Both the position numbers and the translations under genes were made by a program. A DNA stretch of 64,000 nucleotides from Lachnospiraceae bacterium (GTDB taxonomy: Bacteria > Bacillota > Clostridia > Lachnospirales > Lachnospiraceae): positions 1-64,000 of the forward strand of contig JAILJC010000212.1 of NCBI GenBank assembly GCA_024694965.1, written 5' to 3'. Under the pieces are notes generated by a model that was not told the origin of the DNA, ran no database searches, and saw only the letters and a program-made list of their open reading frames with translations. Shown piece after piece: positions 26,329-33,984 of this stretch (positions are counted from its first letter, which is position 1; every line of letters starts with the position of its first letter).

Positions 26329-27273
26329 AAGATGCCGCTTCTCCATCCTCTGGAGCCTTAACTTGTCCTGTTTTTCCCTTATCTGCATGGCAACATCGTC
26401 GCCCACGAGCTTAAGTGTTTTTATTACATATACCTTTCCGTCGTCCGCTTTCTTCATTCGGACCTTGCCTTTTAGGTATCCGTGTTTTTTACAGTATGCC
26501 AGGCAGAAATAATGCTTGCCGTTTACCGAAAACCATTTGATGAGCTTCGTTGCATTCCTTCCGCAAAGATAGCACTTGGTGGAGCTTACCGCCTTATCCT
26601 CTATAGCCGTATTCTTATCCTCAAACTCCCTTGAGATATACTTCGAATACGTCTTGAAGTTGACGTGGACCTCCTGTCTTTTGTTCTGCGGCACCATGAA
26701 AACGTCGTAAGAAACGTATTTCTCTATTTCCGGTTTGTAATCATCTATTATCTTAAATACCTTGGCCGTGTAATATGCATCCGAATACGCACGGTGGAAC
26801 GGGATATCCTTATCTATATGGAGGTAGTCAACCGCCCATTCAAGTGCGCGCCTTGTCTTTCCGTCCTCGTAGGTCATGCTGAAAAACTTCTGTATATCGA
26901 AGTACATTAATGGCCCGTTTGAAAGTTCATCCATTCCGTAATAGACCATGTTCCGCTGCAGCTCGGTAAGGTCAAGAGTTCCCCAGATGCAGAATACATA
27001 GTCCTTACCGCACCATTTTAAGAACTCTTCCATGACCTCGGGAAAAGGACGGCCGTCTTTTAGGTCCTCCTTATCCATATTTATGATCTTGGTCGTTATA
27101 TAATGAATGGTATGATATATCTGAGGTTTTATAAGCTCATCGAAATTGTCGACCACCTTCATCTTCCGGTTAAGCTTGACCGCCCCGATCTCCAGTATTT
27201 CAAACGGAAGCCCGAAGTCTCTGTTCTTGTCCGATGCCTGGTTCCATTCAAGGTCCAATACAATGTAATTCAT
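26308..27273 (-). CDS. DEDD-family 3'-5' exonuclease with zinc-ribbon-like tail
   Basis: A 321-residue exonuclease-fold protein. The first catalytic pair is in IVLDLEWN, the third acid region in FCIWGTLDLTELQ and the last motif in HRAYSDAYYTAKVF (HxxxxD), i.e. the DEDDh arrangement. The C-terminal part has KCYLCGR and a later Cys (LAYCKKHG), which looks like a small zinc-binding module, followed by a very basic tail that could bind nucleic acid. Similar proteins resemble sporulation inhibitor KapD-type nucleases. It starts 24 bases after the lipoprotein gene and is probably the last gene of cluster 1. Confidence 0.85.
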   Translation of the reverse strand: MNYIVLDLEWNQASDKNRDFGLPFEILEIGAVKLNRKMKVVDNFDELIKPQIYHTIHYITTKIINMDKEDLKDGRPFPEVMEEFLKWCGKDYVFCIWGTLDLTELQRNMVYYGMDELSNGPLMYFDIQKFFSMTYEDGKTRRALEWAVDYLHIDKDIPFHRAYSDAYYTAKVFKIIDDYKPEIEKYVSYDVFMVPQNKRQEVHVNFKTYSKYISREFEDKNTAIEDKAVSSTKCYLCGRNATKLIKWFSVNGKHYFCLAYCKKHGYLKGKVRMKKADDGKVYVIKTLKLVGDDVAMQIREKQDKLRLQRMEKRHLKKEREG

Positions 27274-27297
27274 ATGATTCTCCGTGTTAAAACATTC

Positions 27298-28713
27298 TCA
27301 GTCAAAATAGATGATGTCCCTGGCAAGGCCGTTCTCATCCTCGTGTCCGTAACCGAACGGGATCGCACAGATATGCCAGCCCGTCATGCGGTAACCCGTA
27401 CGCCAGCCTATCTCATAATCGGTATCGGTGACCGCATCGGCATATATGACAAATACCGTTTCCATGTCCGATGCCATTTCCTGTACTATCTGGCACTCAT
27501 CACTGTAATCGTTGCGGATGAAATCCTTAACCAGAAGACATTCTTCGTATATATCATTATAGTAATACAGGTTATTCCTGTTGTCTCCTTCGCCCATATA
27601 TGCAACATACGGCTGATGGGGTGAATAGAATATCGAATTTCCGGTATCGAAACAGAGCTTCGGGACTTCGCCTTCCGGCCCTTCCGAGTATTCCCTTTCC
27701 TCCTCATAGGTGTCCATGCCGTCCGTAACCTCAGTAAGGCTTCCCTCTGTTCCGGGTGTGGCCTTTATGGTTTTCCAGTCGGCCAGGAAATGTCCCGTTC
27801 CCTCATAATACCCTACACATAAATATATATCACCGTCCATGTTTTTTAACTGCTTCGGCTCCGGATTGCTTCCCTGCGGAGTGCCCATAGATCCGAGCTC
27901 GGTGACTTTTCCGCTTCCGTCGACCGAACACAATATGAATTCATCGTAACCCTTATGCAGAATTGTGATAAGGTCTTCGCCCGCAAATCCCACATATTCA
28001 TAATAAAGATCTTCTCCGCCGAGGCTTACTATATCATTACCGTCCTTTAAAAGGACCATATTTATATTCTCTCCGCCGTACCTTTCAACTGCAAGCAGTT
28101 CACCGCTCTTTGATATTCCGCGCGGCATGCCTTTGCAGTATACTTCTGACTTACCGGTTGCAGGATCATAAAACTCTGTACAGTAGCTGTCAAGGCTGTC
28201 AGGCCTCATCTCACCGATATAGAAGCCCTTGGGAGATGCATACAGCTCACCTACTCCGGTTATCTTTCCGACTTCCTCCCATTCACAGGTATTAAGATCA
28301 TAGCATATGAGCGGACACTCGACGGGATTCCATTCCGTACTTAAAAACTCGCCGAAGGTCGCTCCCTCTTCCATTGCCTCCGGTGATATGTTCCTGAAGT
28401 AAACCTTGTCTCCTATAGTTACAAAATATGTTCCGTTATTGCTTACCGCATTATTCTTAAATGCTTCTGCAAAGTCATACGCTTTTGACTCATTCTTATC
28501 AATGTCTGTTTCGGCTTCCTCTTCTTCCCATTTTATTGCCTCTTCCTGCTCCTGTCCTTCCTGCTTTGATCCTTCATTGTCAAGCTGCTCCTGCGCATTT
28601 GAGTTTACCGTTTCAAGTTTATCCTTAAGTCCTGAATCTTTTTTCCCGCCGCACCCCGTAAGAAGAATGCAGCACAGTATACCTGCCATGATCCTTACAA
28701 ATGATCTTTTCAT
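27298..28713 (-). CDS. Uncharacterised lipoprotein, beta-propeller-like
   Basis: A 471-residue exported lipoprotein: signal peptide ending in the lipobox LLTGC, then an acidic Glu/Asp/Gln-rich linker (about residues 30-80). The rest is made of repeated short beta-strand units (FVTIGDKVYFRN, LICYDLNTCEWEEVGK, FYIGEMRPDSLD, NMVLLKDGNDIVSLGG, GDIYLCVGYY) reminiscent of a DUF5050- or propeller-type fold. AAGGA precedes the ATG. It follows the DltX-like microprotein by 47 bases, so it may be part of the acylation operon, perhaps as an outer-face accessory. No enzyme motif recognised. Confidence 0.75.
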   Translation of the reverse strand: MKRSFVRIMAGILCCILLTGCGGKKDSGLKDKLETVNSNAQEQLDNEGSKQEGQEQEEAIKWEEEEAETDIDKNESKAYDFAEAFKNNAVSNNGTYFVTIGDKVYFRNISPEAMEEGATFGEFLSTEWNPVECPLICYDLNTCEWEEVGKITGVGELYASPKGFYIGEMRPDSLDSYCTEFYDPATGKSEVYCKGMPRGISKSGELLAVERYGGENINMVLLKDGNDIVSLGGEDLYYEYVGFAGEDLITILHKGYDEFILCSVDGSGKVTELGSMGTPQGSNPEPKQLKNMDGDIYLCVGYYEGTGHFLADWKTIKATPGTEGSLTEVTDGMDTYEEEREYSEGPEGEVPKLCFDTGNSIFYSPHQPYVAYMGEGDNRNNLYYYNDIYEECLLVKDFIRNDYSDECQIVQEMASDMETVFVIYADAVTDTDYEIGWRTGYRMTGWHICAIPFGYGHEDENGLARDIIYFD

Positions 28714-28760
28714 TTATCAATATCCTTCTTTCTTCCCTGTTTGTTACTAAAAAACACAGC

Positions 28761-28883
28761 TTAAAAACCCTGGTACAGGATCGTTAAGTTGGAAGCCTGA
28801 AAAACGGCATAGATCACGACAGCCGCTTTAAATCCCATCCATACTATCTTTAAAATGTCTTTAATGTCAAACCTCTCATCCAT
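28761..28883 (-). CDS. DltX-like 40-residue membrane microprotein
   Basis: A short gene read directly from the sequence: ATG at 28883, stop TAA at 28763-28761, AGGGG ribosome-binding site about 8 bases upstream. The product starts MDERFDIKDILK, has one hydrophobic helix (about residues 13-29) and ends in LTILYQGF. DltX of teichoic-acid D-alanylation is likewise about 50 residues, has one helix and a C-terminal FxYxxF-type motif whose Tyr carries the acyl group between DltB and DltD. Here Ile replaces the first Phe. It sits directly downstream of the MBOAT gene, where such a partner is expected. The MBOAT of this cluster lacks the motif. Function is inferred. Confidence 0.72.
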   Translation of the reverse strand: MDERFDIKDILKIVWMGFKAAVVIYAVFQASNLTILYQGF

Positions 28884-28921
28884 TCTGTTTTCCCCTGTTT
28901 AAAATTCCGTTTTATCTTAAA

Positions 28922-30136
28922 CTATCGACCCGTAAAAAGCGACATCACAGGATACCCGGTAAAAGTGAATGTTAGGCAGATATACCCCCATGTCACGATA
29001 CGTGCAACGGTAATGACCACCGGATTATTTTCATACTTTTTGTTCTTTTCTTTACCGAGCCATTTTTTTCTTTTCGTTTTCCAAAGCGTCGCCACTACTA
29101 TACCAAGTCCCTGAAAAAGACCGTACATGACGTAATCCATGGTCGTTCCGTGCCAGATACCGGCAACCAGAAAAGTAACAAACAGCGAGATACACTGAGC
29201 AAGCAGGATCTTCTTTTTTAAAGGCACCGAGAGGAGCCATTTGTAAAACGGGGTAAAGATATAATCCCTGATCCATTCGGATAAGGTTATATGATGCCTG
29301 TTCCAGAACTCCACTACGTTTACCGACATATAAGGACGGTTGAAGTTTTCATGTATCTTCATTCCGGAAAGTCCTGCCGCACCTATGACGATATCACAAT
29401 AACCCGAAAAATTAAAATAAATATACCAGCAATTGAAAAATGCAAAAATACAAAATGCACCGGCGGCTTTTAAAAACCCGTCATGGTCTTTTAATCCGTC
29501 AAACCAGTATTTAGCCCACGAATCCAGGATGGCGGATATCACATAAACCTTAACATATCCGTTTATCACCCTGTTAATATCATCCAGTAATTCCTTTTTT
29601 GTTATCGGTATAAAACCTGTTTCTTCCCCGCTTCCGTAAAAGTCATCAACGAATTCCCTGTATCTTAATATCGGGCCTGCCATCAGGGTATAAAAATCCA
29701 ATATATAGTTCAGGTAATCGATACAGCCGAGGGAATATCCTTCTTCCTTAAGGCTTTTATACTGCATGATGTAGTCGATCTCCCTGAACAGAAAATACGA
29801 AAGCCCGAGGATCTTAAACAGGAATATCTCCGGAAGGTGTAACAGCGAGAAAACAAAACCGTATTTTGCAAGATACACATAGATGACAACTATGCCTGCG
29901 ATCATAAACGGCTTAAGCTTCTCCCTGCTGCCCCAAAAGTGCATCAGCAAATACGGCAGCATTACCCAGATGACAGTGATCACCCACTGCAGGAGTGAAT
30001 GGGAGGCAGCCGTAATGACCAATACATTAAGTGCAAGAAACACTGTCTTCCTTAAACGTGATCTGTATCTTAAAAGAAACGGAGCTACAATGATAAGGCA
30101 TGCGAAAAACAAGGATTTTGTCGACAATTCGATCAT
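28922..30136 (-). CDS. MBOAT-family O-acyltransferase (DltB-like), cluster 1
   Basis: A 404-residue polytopic membrane O-acyltransferase. The family His residues are visible in NRHHITLSEWIRDYIFTP and in the invariant AGIWHGTTMDY. In Dlt-type systems this channel passes an acyl group from a carrier protein thioester in the cytoplasm to the outer face. It begins 1 base after the carrier-protein stop, with an AGGGA ribosome-binding site inside the end of that gene. Unlike the MBOAT at 58502, its C-terminus (SLFTGR) has no FxYxxF motif; the separate microprotein downstream seems to provide it. The acyl group and the acceptor polymer are unknown. Confidence 0.92.
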   Translation of the reverse strand: MIELSTKSLFFACLIIVAPFLLRYRSRLRKTVFLALNVLVITAASHSLLQWVITVIWVMLPYLLMHFWGSREKLKPFMIAGIVVIYVYLAKYGFVFSLLHLPEIFLFKILGLSYFLFREIDYIMQYKSLKEEGYSLGCIDYLNYILDFYTLMAGPILRYREFVDDFYGSGEETGFIPITKKELLDDINRVINGYVKVYVISAILDSWAKYWFDGLKDHDGFLKAAGAFCIFAFFNCWYIYFNFSGYCDIVIGAAGLSGMKIHENFNRPYMSVNVVEFWNRHHITLSEWIRDYIFTPFYKWLLSVPLKKKILLAQCISLFVTFLVAGIWHGTTMDYVMYGLFQGLGIVVATLWKTKRKKWLGKEKNKKYENNPVVITVARIVTWGYICLTFTFTGYPVMSLFTGR

Positions 30137-30137
30137 T

Positions 30138-30377
30138 TTATTTTCCCTGGATCTTATTATCGATCAGCTTGATAAAGTCACCGATGTTCTTTAAGGTATT
30201 TGTTTCCGCGATGGAAAACTTTATATCAAACTCATCCTGAACAGCTACGATAAGTACCACATGTGTAAGGGAATCCCATCCTTCAATGTCGTCCGCCGTT
30301 GTCTCATTGCTTATAACTATATCCTCATCATCAAACACATCCCTAAAAACTTCCTGTAATCTTTCCAGCGTACTCAT
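30138..30377 (-). CDS. Acyl carrier protein, cluster 1
   Basis: A 79-residue carrier protein with the phosphopantetheine site GWDSLTHVVLI (Ser36). Its acidic helical character is normal. The start is fixed by GGAGG 7 bases upstream and overlaps the end of the SGNH gene by 35 bases. It should carry the acyl group handed to the MBOAT encoded 1 base downstream. No adenylating or acyl-ACP ligase gene is in this cluster, so the loading enzyme must be elsewhere; the nearest candidate is at 54515. Confidence 0.93.
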   Translation of the reverse strand: MSTLERLQEVFRDVFDDEDIVISNETTADDIEGWDSLTHVVLIVAVQDEFDIKFSIAETNTLKNIGDFIKLIDNKIQGK

Positions 30378-31437
30378 TTATATCCTCCATAATCCTGTTT
30401 GTATATCTTATCCCCGCATCATATCCTAAATGTACTCCGTCTGCATATTCATTCTGCGCATAATCATCCCGGTAATCCACATATACGATCCCGTTTTCAT
30501 CAAGGAACGGTATCAGCCTGTTATCCACATAATCCTTATATGCATGTCCAAAGTCCGTGTTTCCCAGGTTTGGCGGCATGGGAGACAGTTCAACGATAAG
30601 ATGGCAGTTTTTATCTATATCCTTTATAAGGCCTTCCGTTATATCCTTCATGTCATCCGCTATATCAAGAGTTTCGGCTTCAGCCTCCGGACTGAAATAA
30701 TTATTCCTGAAATTTCCCGGGATCTTCAGATCGTCATAATTCCCGTTCATTTCAATCCCAAACTGTGCCGCTCTTTCGGTAAGACCGGTACCGTGGCTGC
30801 CTTTTAATACCTGATCCATATAATCCATAAAAAGCTCCCGGACATTCTGGATCCTTATAAGGTAAGTATTAAACGCATAAAGCGGGGCCAGTATCTTCGG
30901 CCCTTTTCTGATATCGATCCTGTTTTGTTCCCCTTCTTCATCCAAAACCTTGTATTTGCCCCATTTATCAAGGATCGTTTCGGTAATGGTGATCGATGGG
31001 TTCCGAAAAGTGGAAAAAGATATCTCCAGTTTGATGATATCCTCATCCCCTATAAGATCTTCCCCTGACAGCAGTTTAAACAATATCTGATCCGACCTGT
31101 AACATCCGTTCCCGCATGTCATAAAACGATAGGAGTAAGAATCATCATTCCCGGCGATCTCACCATGAAACGGAACAACACATACCGAAGAACCTATGGA
31201 TATCACACTTCTTTCATCCTTTTTGATCCTTGACATTTCTTCGATAAAACGGTTGTCTACAATATGATATCCCTCATCATACCACGGAGACGAAATACCG
31301 GTTGCATTTTCCCTGTATAGTTTTAGATAATCGGTGTTTAATCGATCTGTCAGATATATGGATAACTGTCCTGCCAGAATTATAAATAAGACGGCCAGCC
31401 CCAAAACCGCCGCAACTGCCGCAAATACTCTCTTCAT
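30343..31437 (-). CDS. SGNH-hydrolase-like membrane-anchored protein (DltD position), cluster 1
   Basis: One N-terminal signal-anchor helix (about residues 3-25) followed by an extracellular domain. The block I nucleophile is in SVISIGSSVCVV and the block V Asp/His in YADGVHLGYDAG, as in SGNH/GDSL enzymes and DltD-like transferases. It probably completes acyl transfer to the outer polymer or edits it. I start it at the ATG at 31437; a GTG at 31491 would add 18 residues that do not look like a signal. The ribosome-binding site is weak. First gene of the cluster 1 operon. Confidence 0.82.
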   Translation of the reverse strand: MKRVFAAVAAVLGLAVLFIILAGQLSIYLTDRLNTDYLKLYRENATGISSPWYDEGYHIVDNRFIEEMSRIKKDERSVISIGSSVCVVPFHGEIAGNDDSYSYRFMTCGNGCYRSDQILFKLLSGEDLIGDEDIIKLEISFSTFRNPSITITETILDKWGKYKVLDEEGEQNRIDIRKGPKILAPLYAFNTYLIRIQNVRELFMDYMDQVLKGSHGTGLTERAAQFGIEMNGNYDDLKIPGNFRNNYFSPEAEAETLDIADDMKDITEGLIKDIDKNCHLIVELSPMPPNLGNTDFGHAYKDYVDNRLIPFLDENGIVYVDYRDDYAQNEYADGVHLGYDAGIRYTNRIMEDINEYAGKITGSF

Positions 31438-31472
31438 CTTCTTTAGTTTACAACTCCCAACCGGTAATAGCC

Positions 31473-31502
31473 CCGGGCTGTATACGATCACCCTTCGCCC
31501 GG
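31473..31502. repeat. GC-rich inverted repeat in leader of cluster 1
   Basis: CCGGGC (31473-31478) and GCCCGG (31497-31502) form a 6-bp inverted repeat with an 18-base loop in the otherwise AT-rich 5' region of the SGNH gene. It could shape the leader RNA; no known riboswitch was recognised. Confidence 0.4.
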
Positions 31503-31591
31503 ACCATTAGTTATTTTATCATGAATTTATTAAGCGGTGAATCCCTTAATTCTTCTAATTGTAGATTGAATTCTACGCTGTAGAGTGGCTT

Positions 31592-31620
31592 AATAAAGTT
31601 AGTAACTGCGCGGTTATCAA
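31592..31620 (-). promoter_or_regulatory. Candidate promoter of cluster 1
   Basis: On the minus strand TTGATA (31620-31615) and TTTATT (31597-31592) are 17 bases apart, giving a leader of about 148 bases. A rival -10 (TAAAAT near 31515) with a weak -35 is also present, so the assignment is tentative. Confidence 0.35.
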
Positions 31621-31650
31621 TACTAATCAACCAAATACCGGAGGAAATAT

Positions 31651-32304
31651 ATGGATCAGAAAATTGTCGGTGCTTTTTTACAATCTCTTAGAAAAGAAAA
31701 AGGATTAACTCAAAAAGAACTTGCTGACAGGATATGTGTCAGTGACAAGACTATATCAAAATGGGAGAACGGAAACAGCATGCCAGATACATCCATGCTC
31801 GTTGATCTTTGCCGTGAACTTGACATTTCCATAAATGAACTATTAAGTGCCGAAAGGATCCCTCCGGAGGAATACACCGAGAAAGCAGAGGTTACTATCA
31901 TGAATCTAATGAAAGAAAATCAGGAGAATAAAAAGTCCGATAAGATACGGTATATTATTGGTACTGTATTTCTGATGATCACTATCGCGCTTACAGGCAT
32001 TGGAATTGGAACGAATATCGCATGGTATATTGATATACCGTCATTTCTGCTGCTTGCGTGCGGCTGTGCTGCTGTATCTCTTCTAAGTAATATACATCCG
32101 GGGAGATCAGCGGTCATCAGTGTTTTAAGAAAGAGTGTCATTCCTATCGGTACACTGATCGCATCTGTTTCTTTGATCGCCATGATCCACCGGACAGATG
32201 CCCCCGAAAAGATTGGCCCAAACATCGCAGTCTCACTGCTTGCTGTAGTATACGCCCTCATCGCCTACTTTATTCTCTTCTTACTGGAGCAACATCGTAA
32301 ATAA
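31651..32304 (+). CDS. XRE-family regulator with C-terminal membrane domain
   Basis: A 217-residue protein with an N-terminal helix-turn-helix (LTQKELADRICVSDKTISKWE) and four C-terminal membrane helices (about residues 100-120, 126-145, 160-180 and 188-210). Such membrane-tethered XRE proteins are common in Firmicutes and may sense the envelope. GGAGG precedes the ATG. It runs against the direction of its neighbours and is more AT-rich, beside a tRNA gene whose 3' end is duplicated, so acquisition by transfer is possible. Targets unknown; the divergent cluster 1 operon is a candidate. Confidence 0.9.
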   Translation: MDQKIVGAFLQSLRKEKGLTQKELADRICVSDKTISKWENGNSMPDTSMLVDLCRELDISINELLSAERIPPEEYTEKAEVTIMNLMKENQENKKSDKIRYIIGTVFLMITIALTGIGIGTNIAWYIDIPSFLLLACGCAAVSLLSNIHPGRSAVISVLRKSVIPIGTLIASVSLIAMIHRTDAPEKIGPNIAVSLLAVVYALIAYFILFLLEQHRK

Positions 32305-32309
32305 CTAAC

Positions 32310-32323
32310 CCGTCCACGAGAGG
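32310..32323. repeat. Duplicated tRNA-Arg 3' end (14 bp)
   Basis: CCGTCCACGAGAGG is identical to 32375-32388, which is the 3' end of tRNA-Arg. The copy lies right after the XRE gene. Such duplications are typical of attachment sites left by integrating elements, although only 65 bases separate the copies. Confidence 0.55.
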
Positions 32324-32337
32324 GCGCACATAAAAAT

Positions 32338-32367
32338 GGGAAGGTATGCTTGATACCTTCCCTTTTT
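32338..32367. terminator. Terminator between XRE gene and tRNA-Arg
   Basis: A 10-bp stem GGGAAGGTAT/ATACCTTCCC (32338-32347, 32353-32362) with a T5 tail on the plus strand and A5 on the other side; it can serve both converging transcripts. Confidence 0.88.
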
Positions 32368-32375
32368 AATATATC

Positions 32376-32449
32376 CGTCCACGAGAGGATTCGAACCTCC
32401 GACCTTTCGCTTAGGAGGCGAACGCTCTATCCTGCTGAGCTACGTAGAC
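32376..32449 (-). tRNA. tRNA-Arg (anticodon CCT)
   Basis: Cloverleaf on the minus strand: acceptor GTCTACG pairs with CGTGGAC, D-arm GCTC/GAGC, anticodon stem TTCGC/GCGAA with loop CTCCTAA giving anticodon CCT (reads AGG), and T-arm with GGTTCGAATCC. CCA is not encoded. AGG is visibly the favoured Arg codon in neighbouring genes, so this tRNA is likely important. Confidence 0.95.
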
Positions 32450-32510
32450 GTATTGTTACCCAAGGATTTCTCCTTGTTATAACCGCTATTCAATTATAAG
32501 CACAACAAAG

Positions 32511-32539
32511 ATTATATAGTTTTTTTCGTGAATTGGCAA
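32511..32539 (-). promoter_or_regulatory. Sigma-A promoter of tRNA-Arg
   Basis: On the minus strand TTGCCA (32539-32534), a 17-base spacer and TATAAT (32516-32511). Transcription would begin near 32504 and pass a small CAAGGA/TCCTTG hairpin before the tRNA. Confidence 0.75.
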
Positions 32540-32550
32540 GCCATTTCTTA

Positions 32551-33432
32551 TCAGTTAAAATCAACCTTTCCCTGCATAAGCACGGTTCCCTTGAACCTTC
32601 GTCCGGCCATCGGCTCCCCGAGCAGATCCTTTTTGTTTATGCTTATGTTCATTGCCATTCCGTTATAGTCAAGAGTCAGGATATACAGTTCCTCATCGGT
32701 ACTTAAGTTCTTCTCCGTCGTAAAATCAGTGATCTCACCCATTATGGAATAAAGGTTGCATTCCACACCGTAGGGCATAAAGTATGATTCAACGAGAGTA
32801 TAAACATCTTCGTTCCTTATCTTCTTTGACAGCTGGGCATAAGTATCTATATCATCAAGAGTAAGACTTTCGATCGCATTTTCATCACCATTCCTTGCCG
32901 CCATCAAAAGCTTGTTCCGGTTGCTCGCGTTCTTTTCGGTCTTTAGCTTTTCTTTCTTATCCTTCTTTATGGGAAGCATTATCATTCCGCTGACGGACAG
33001 TCCCGAAAAACTTACCGTCATCTTTTCCTCGGATTCCTTCTTCTCCTGTGCCATATGTTTCATGACATCAACCGAATTGCGGATATCAAAGATTAAGGTC
33101 ACGCCTATCCTTGGATCATCGCACACCCCGGCAAAATACTCATGCGCCGAATACCGTTCTACGCTGACATATTCATTGGTACTGACATTGTAGGCCCTGC
33201 ACACCGGATAATAAAAGTCGAGTGTCAATTCATTGCTGTCATCATATTCACCCCTGACCACTATGCCGGTAGTAGGAGAATAGTACCTTACATATTCACA
33301 TATTATGCTGTTCCTGTCCGTTTCAATAAAGCTCTTTTCCGAAGGCTCCATGATAACCTGCCTTACAAGTTCCATAAGATCCTTCTTTGTCTTAACATTA
33401 CTGAATCCGGCCGCACTTAAATACTGATGCAA
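32551..33432 (-). CDS. DUF3881-type protein
   Basis: A 293-residue protein of the DUF3881 type, a family I associate with Lachnospiraceae; recognition is by overall pattern (MHQYLSAAGFSNVKTKKDL start, and the C-terminal ILTLDYNGMAMNISINKKDL). It looks cytoplasmic with a mixed alpha/beta character and a Lys-rich linker around residues 150-170. No catalytic motif is seen. It follows the DUF4446 gene by 18 bases, downstream of parAB. Function unknown. Confidence 0.75.
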   Translation of the reverse strand: MHQYLSAAGFSNVKTKKDLMELVRQVIMEPSEKSFIETDRNSIICEYVRYYSPTTGIVVRGEYDDSNELTLDFYYPVCRAYNVSTNEYVSVERYSAHEYFAGVCDDPRIGVTLIFDIRNSVDVMKHMAQEKKESEEKMTVSFSGLSVSGMIMLPIKKDKKEKLKTEKNASNRNKLLMAARNGDENAIESLTLDDIDTYAQLSKKIRNEDVYTLVESYFMPYGVECNLYSIMGEITDFTTEKNLSTDEELYILTLDYNGMAMNISINKKDLLGEPMAGRRFKGTVLMQGKVDFN

Positions 33433-33450
33433 TATTCTACCTCAATATGA

Positions 33451-33975
33451 TCAATCAAATTTCGTAGAGTCACCCTGAAGCGCAAGCATCAGCGCCTTCT
33501 TTTCCTCATCGCCGAGGGATATGGGTGATTCTCCGTCAATTATTTCCTTGGTATAGACATAGCAGCCATCCGAGCTGTGGACCGAGTTTAATATGAAACC
33601 CGTCCTGTTGTCATTAAGGAGAGCGATACTGAAGGACAGCTTTCCGCCCATCTCCTTAAATGCATCGTACTTGACTATGCCCACCCTCTGATATGTTTCC
33701 CTTAAATCTTCTATTATAAGACCGATATCCTTCTTGTTCTTTTCGGCCGTGACCTTAAGGAGAGTGATGTCATCAAATAAACTTTTGATCTCCTCCTCCA
33801 TGCTTTCCGGCCCGCGCCCTCTCATGAACGCGTCATAACTTGTCTTAAGACGGCTGTATTTTGCAAGCAGCGAAAGAAACGAAGCAAAAAGGATGATAAG
33901 GATTATGAAGAGCAGGATGAACAATACTCCGGGATCTATATCCAGCCCTATTGAATTAAAAAGCTTACTGTTCAT
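33451..33975 (-). CDS. DUF4446-family membrane-anchored protein
   Basis: A 174-residue protein with one N-terminal membrane helix (about residues 15-38), a coiled-coil segment and a C-terminal domain with QRVGIVKYDAFKEMGGKLSFSIALL and NRTGFILNSVHSSDGCYVYTKEI, which is the DUF4446 signature. This family is found next to parB in many clostridia, as here (9 bases after parB). Role unknown, possibly linked to chromosome segregation or envelope. Confidence 0.88.
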   Translation of the reverse strand: MNSKLFNSIGLDIDPGVLFILLFIILIILFASFLSLLAKYSRLKTSYDAFMRGRGPESMEEEIKSLFDDITLLKVTAEKNKKDIGLIIEDLRETYQRVGIVKYDAFKEMGGKLSFSIALLNDNRTGFILNSVHSSDGCYVYTKEIIDGESPISLGDEEKKALMLALQGDSTKFD

Positions 33976-33984
33976 ACTTCTCCC

